NCBI GenBank assembly: GCA_003250275.1
Contig: QKGW01000520.1
Coordinates: 1 to 7,863, forward strand
Direction of reading: 5' to 3'
Length of the DNA: 7,863 bases
Source: Alphaproteobacteria bacterium
GTDB taxonomy: Bacteria; Pseudomonadota; Alphaproteobacteria; Rhodospirillales; Rhodospirillaceae
The notes beneath the pieces were generated by a model. That model was not told the DNA's origin. It worked only from the letters and a program-made list of their open reading frames with translations, and did no database searches. A program made the translations under genes and the position numbers. This document shows, piece by piece, positions 5,422-7,863 of the stretch; position 1 is the stretch's first letter, and the number at the start of each line of letters is the position of its first letter.

Positions 5422-6216
5422 TCACATCGGGTGGGCAAGCGCCTCTTGCGCCTGGGCGAACAGCGCGCCGTCGCCCGCGGCGAGAATGCGGCCGGTGGTG
5501 CCGGACGCCTTGAGCACCGGCGCCTCGCCCGACCAGTCGGCGACGATGCCGCCGGCGCCGCGGATGATCGGCAGCAGCGCGGCGTAGTCGTAGACCTTGA
5601 GCCCGGCCTCGCAGACGAGGTCGATGCAGCCCATCGCGAGCAGGCCGTAGGCGTAGCAGTCGGCGCCGAAGCGGGTGCTCTTGGCCCGCTCGGAGAGGCG
5701 GCCGAAGGCGGCCCATTCGTCCGCGTCGCGGAAAATCTCGGGGCCGGTCGCGTAGAGGTAGGCCTGATCGAGCGAGCGCCCGGTGCGCACGCGGATCGCC
5801 GCGCCGTTCATCGTCGAGGGATGCCCCGCCGCGCCGAGCCAGGTCTCGCCGGTGATCGGCTGGCTGATCACCCCGAGCACCGCCTCGCCCTCGTAGAGCA
5901 GACCGATGAGGGTGCCGAAGCAGGGCTTGCCGGTGATGAAGCTGCGGGTGCCGTCGATCGGGTCGATCACCCAGGTGTGGCGCGCGCCCTCGCGGGTGGT
6001 GGCGAATTCCTCGCCGATCACGCCGTCCTCGGGCCGCTCCCGGGCAAGGATCTGCCGCAGCGTCTCCTCGATCTCGCGGTCGGCGATGGTCACCGGGCTC
6101 GCGTCCGCCTTGTCGTCGATCGGGATCGGCTGGCGGAAGTAGCGCTTCGCCACCGGCGCCGCCGCCTCGGCGAGGCGGAGCGCCAGGGAGATGAAGCTGC
6201 GGTCGAGCGCCGCCAT
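5422..6216 (-). CDS. hisN: Histidinol-phosphatase, inositol monophosphatase family
   Basis: This 264-residue cytoplasmic enzyme belongs to the Mg-dependent inositol monophosphatase superfamily. Metal-binding motifs are complete: GEE at 68-70, IDPIDGT at 84-90 (D85, D88), and YDYAALLPIIRGAGG at 209-223 with D210. The wording DPIDGTRSFITGKP and the DKADASPVTIADREIE segment near 35-50 match HisN-type histidinol-phosphatases better than SuhB inositol monophosphatases. The likely reaction is removal of phosphate from L-histidinol phosphate in histidine synthesis. The start ATG is two bases after the argB stop, with no clear ribosome binding site, so translation is probably coupled to argB. Neighbouring an arginine gene fits amino-acid synthesis. 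The superfamily is certain. The exact substrate is less so, since other phosphomonoesters remain possible. Confidence 0.85.
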   Translation of the reverse strand: MAALDRSFISLALRLAEAAAPVAKRYFRQPIPIDDKADASPVTIADREIEETLRQILARERPEDGVIGEEFATTREGARHTWVIDPIDGTRSFITGKPCFGTLIGLLYEGEAVLGVISQPITGETWLGAAGHPSTMNGAAIRVRTGRSLDQAYLYATGPEIFRDADEWAAFGRLSERAKSTRFGADCYAYGLLAMGCIDLVCEAGLKVYDYAALLPIIRGAGGIVADWSGEAPVLKASGTTGRILAAGDGALFAQAQEALAHPM

Positions 6217-6218
6217 CG

Positions 6219-7148
6219 TCAGCGCGCCCGGATCAGGGTGCCCGCGCCCTGCGGCGTGTAGATTTCGAGGAGGATGGTGTGGGCGATCTTGCCGTTGAGG
6301 ATGACCGCGGCTTCCACGCCGTTCTCCACCGCGTCGAGGCAGGTCTCGACCTTGGGGATCATGCCGCCCGAGATCGTGCCGTCCTTGATCAGGTCGTGGA
6401 CTTCGTGGGCGACGAGGTCGGTGAGGCGGTTGCCCTTGCCGTCGAGCACGCCCGAGACGTCGGTGAGCATGTAGAGGCGCGCCGCGCCGACCGCGGAGGC
6501 GATCGCCCCGGCGAAGGTGTCGGCGTTGATGTTGAAGGTCTCGCCGTTGTCGCCGACGCCGATCGGCGCGATCACCGGAATGATGTCGGACTTGGCGAAG
6601 GTGTTGAGGATGTGCGGGTCGACCGCGTAGGGCTCGCCGACGAAGCCGAGGTCGAGCACCTTCTCGATGTTCGATTCCGGGTCCTTCTGGGTGCGGTTGA
6701 GCTTCTTCGCGCGGACCATGTCGCCGTCCTTGCCCGAGAGGCCGATGGCGAGGCCGCCGGCGTCGTTGACCCAGGTGACGATCTCTTTGTTGATCTTGCC
6801 CGAGAGCACCATCTCGACGATGTCGATGGTCTCGGCGTCGGTGACGCGCAGGCCGTCGATGAAGGTGCTCTGGATCTTCATCCGTTCGAGCAGGCGGCCG
6901 ATCTGCGGCCCGCCGCCGTGCACCACGATCGGGTTGATGCCGACCTTCTTGAGCAGCACCACGTCGCGCGCGAACTGCTCGGCGAGCGCCGGATCGCCCA
7001 TCGCGTGACCGCCGTACTTCACCACGAAGGTCTTACCCGAGTACTTGCGCATGTAGGGCAGTGCTTCGGACAGCGTACGCGCCTTGACCAGCATGTCTTC
7101 GGGGTCGTCGGGCGAGATGGTGAGCATCGGCTCCTCCATGGGGGTCAT
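6219..7148 (-). CDS. argB: Acetylglutamate kinase
   Basis: This cytoplasmic enzyme phosphorylates N-acetyl-L-glutamate with ATP, the second step of arginine synthesis (EC 2.7.2.8). The 309 residues carry the full amino-acid kinase pattern: VVKYGGHAMGD at 42-52, the HGGG phosphate loop at 77-80, the substrate segment DGLRVTD at 98-104, NINAD at 206-210, LTDVSGV at 228-234 and GGMIPK at 261-266. The N-terminal helix region ARTLSEALPYMRKY resembles that of arginine-inhibited hexameric enzymes, so feedback inhibition is likely but inferred. Two starts are plausible. The ATG at 7148 has GAGGAG eight bases upstream. The ATG at 7127 has GGAGGAG close upstream and would give 302 residues. The gene follows engB by 35 nt and is two bases from hisN, suggesting one operon. 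Confidence 0.96.
   Translation of the reverse strand: MTPMEEPMLTISPDDPEDMLVKARTLSEALPYMRKYSGKTFVVKYGGHAMGDPALAEQFARDVVLLKKVGINPIVVHGGGPQIGRLLERMKIQSTFIDGLRVTDAETIDIVEMVLSGKINKEIVTWVNDAGGLAIGLSGKDGDMVRAKKLNRTQKDPESNIEKVLDLGFVGEPYAVDPHILNTFAKSDIIPVIAPIGVGDNGETFNINADTFAGAIASAVGAARLYMLTDVSGVLDGKGNRLTDLVAHEVHDLIKDGTISGGMIPKVETCLDAVENGVEAAVILNGKIAHTILLEIYTPQGAGTLIRAR
7131..7137 (-). promoter_or_regulatory. argB: Second ribosome binding site inside the argB start region
   Basis: On the minus strand GGAGGAG lies three bases before the ATG at 7127 (GGAGG at a spacing of five), inside the frame that begins at 7148. The outer start has its own GAGGAG at 7157-7162, eight bases upstream. Either or both starts could be used. 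Confidence 0.5.
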
Positions 7149-7172
7149 CGGCGGGGCTCCTCGAACAACGGG

Positions 7173-7192
7173 CGCGGCTGGGCTCAGCCGCG
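7173..7192 (-). other. Hairpin over the engB stop codon
   Basis: A perfect 8-bp stem with a 4-nt loop (CGCGGCTG, AGCC, CAGCCGCG on the minus strand) spans the engB stop, just upstream of the argB ribosome binding site. No T tract follows, so it is not an intrinsic terminator. It may influence mRNA stability or argB translation. Confidence 0.35.
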
Positions 7193-7840
7193 GGAGGCGA
7201 TCTCGGCGAGAACGGCGCGCAACTCGGGAATGCCGTCGCCGGTTTCCGAACTGGTCACCACGATCTCCGGGTGGGCGGCGACGTGGGTGGCGGCCTCGGT
7301 GCGGGTCGCCGCGACGATCTCCGCGAGTTCCGATGCCTTGACCTTGTCGGCCTTGGTCAGAACGATCTGGTAGTTGACCGCGGCGGCGTCCAGCGTCGAC
7401 ATCACGTTGCGGTCTTTATCCTTCAGGCCGTGGCGTGCGTCAATCAGCAGCATCGCCCGCACCAGCGCGCGGCGGCCGCGCAGGTAGTCGAGGATCAGCT
7501 GGGTCCAGCCGTCGACTTGCTTCTTCGGCACCTTGGCGAACCCGTAGCCGGGCAGATCGACGAGAATCACCCGTTCCGCGAGGTTGAAGAAGTTGAGCTG
7601 CTGCGTGCGCCCCGGCGTGTTGGAGATGCGCGCCAGCGTCTTGCGCCCGGTGAGCGCGTTGATCAGCGACGACTTGCCGACGTTGGAGCGCCCGACGAAG
7701 GCGATCTCGTCGAGGCCGGTGTTCGGCAACTGCGCCGCCTTCGCGACGCCGAGCATGAAGTCGCACGATTGGGCGAAAAGGACGCGCCCGGCTTCCAGGC
7801 GCGCCCTTTCCTCATCGTTGGCGATGACGGGATCCGTCAT
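7184..7840 (-). CDS. engB: Ribosome biogenesis GTPase YihA/EngB/YsxC
   Basis: This small GTPase is needed for late assembly of the large ribosomal subunit. The 218 residues show every G motif of the family: G1 GRSNVGKS at 50-57, G2 region NTPGRTQ at 74-80, G3 DLPG followed by YGFA at 95-102, G4 TKAD at 162-165 and G5 SSE at 197-199. The length is usual (about 195-220). The start ATG at 7840 has a weak GAAGAAG purine run upstream that overlaps the end of a preceding frame, and translation may be coupled to it. In many alphaproteobacteria engB lies between yidC and argB, which agrees with the order here. Confidence 0.97.
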   Translation of the reverse strand: MTDPVIANDEERARLEAGRVLFAQSCDFMLGVAKAAQLPNTGLDEIAFVGRSNVGKSSLINALTGRKTLARISNTPGRTQQLNFFNLAERVILVDLPGYGFAKVPKKQVDGWTQLILDYLRGRRALVRAMLLIDARHGLKDKDRNVMSTLDAAAVNYQIVLTKADKVKASELAEIVAATRTEAATHVAAHPEIVVTSSETGDGIPELRAVLAEIASRG

Positions 7841-7843
7841 CGG

Positions 7844-7863
7844 TTACTTCTTCGCGTGCTGCT
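7844..7863 (-). CDS. C-terminal end of an upstream gene, possibly yidC
   Basis: On the minus strand the last codons read Q-H-A-K-K followed by TAA at 7846-7844, three bases before the engB start. A lysine-ending tail and the position just before engB fit the membrane insertase YidC, which precedes engB in many alphaproteobacteria. Only about six codons are visible, so this rests on gene order and not on recognisable sequence. Confidence 0.3.

Overview
The window looks like a high-GC alphaproteobacterial chromosome, most likely Rhodospirillales-like. This rests on strong G/C third positions, on a gene order reading (yidC end?)-engB-argB as found in many alphaproteobacteria, and on an exosortase-type VPLPA-CTERM protein. 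The genus cannot be settled from the sequence. No tRNA, rRNA, CRISPR array, insertion sequence or broken gene was seen.

Right part (about 3588-7863, minus strand): a compact run of engB (ribosome-assembly GTPase), argB (acetylglutamate kinase), a hisN-type phosphatase and yejA (periplasmic peptide-binding protein). The gaps are 35, 2 and 22 nt, so one transcription unit is likely. A few codons at the right edge may be the end of yidC.

Middle part (2609-3587): a single plus-strand gene for a secreted, exosortase-sorted VPLPA-CTERM protein. It has its own AT-rich upstream region and a very strong rho-independent terminator. The upstream region carries a good match to a sigma-54 (-24/-12) promoter, with inverted repeats further upstream at distances that suit an enhancer-binding protein.

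Left part (1-2608, minus strand): yejB, yejE and the first part of yejF, with a 3-nt gap and then a 4-nt ATGA overlap. These encode the two permeases and an ATPase of the same peptide importer whose binding protein is yejA.

The system that stands out is the layout. A yejABEF peptide-importer locus is split by an opposite-strand gene for a cell-surface protein, which has its own sigma-54-type control and terminator. As a result yejA appears to be transcribed with housekeeping biosynthesis genes, while yejBEF must start from the intergenic region next to the VPLPA-CTERM promoter. All protein families are known ones. What may be new is the arrangement and the regulatory region.
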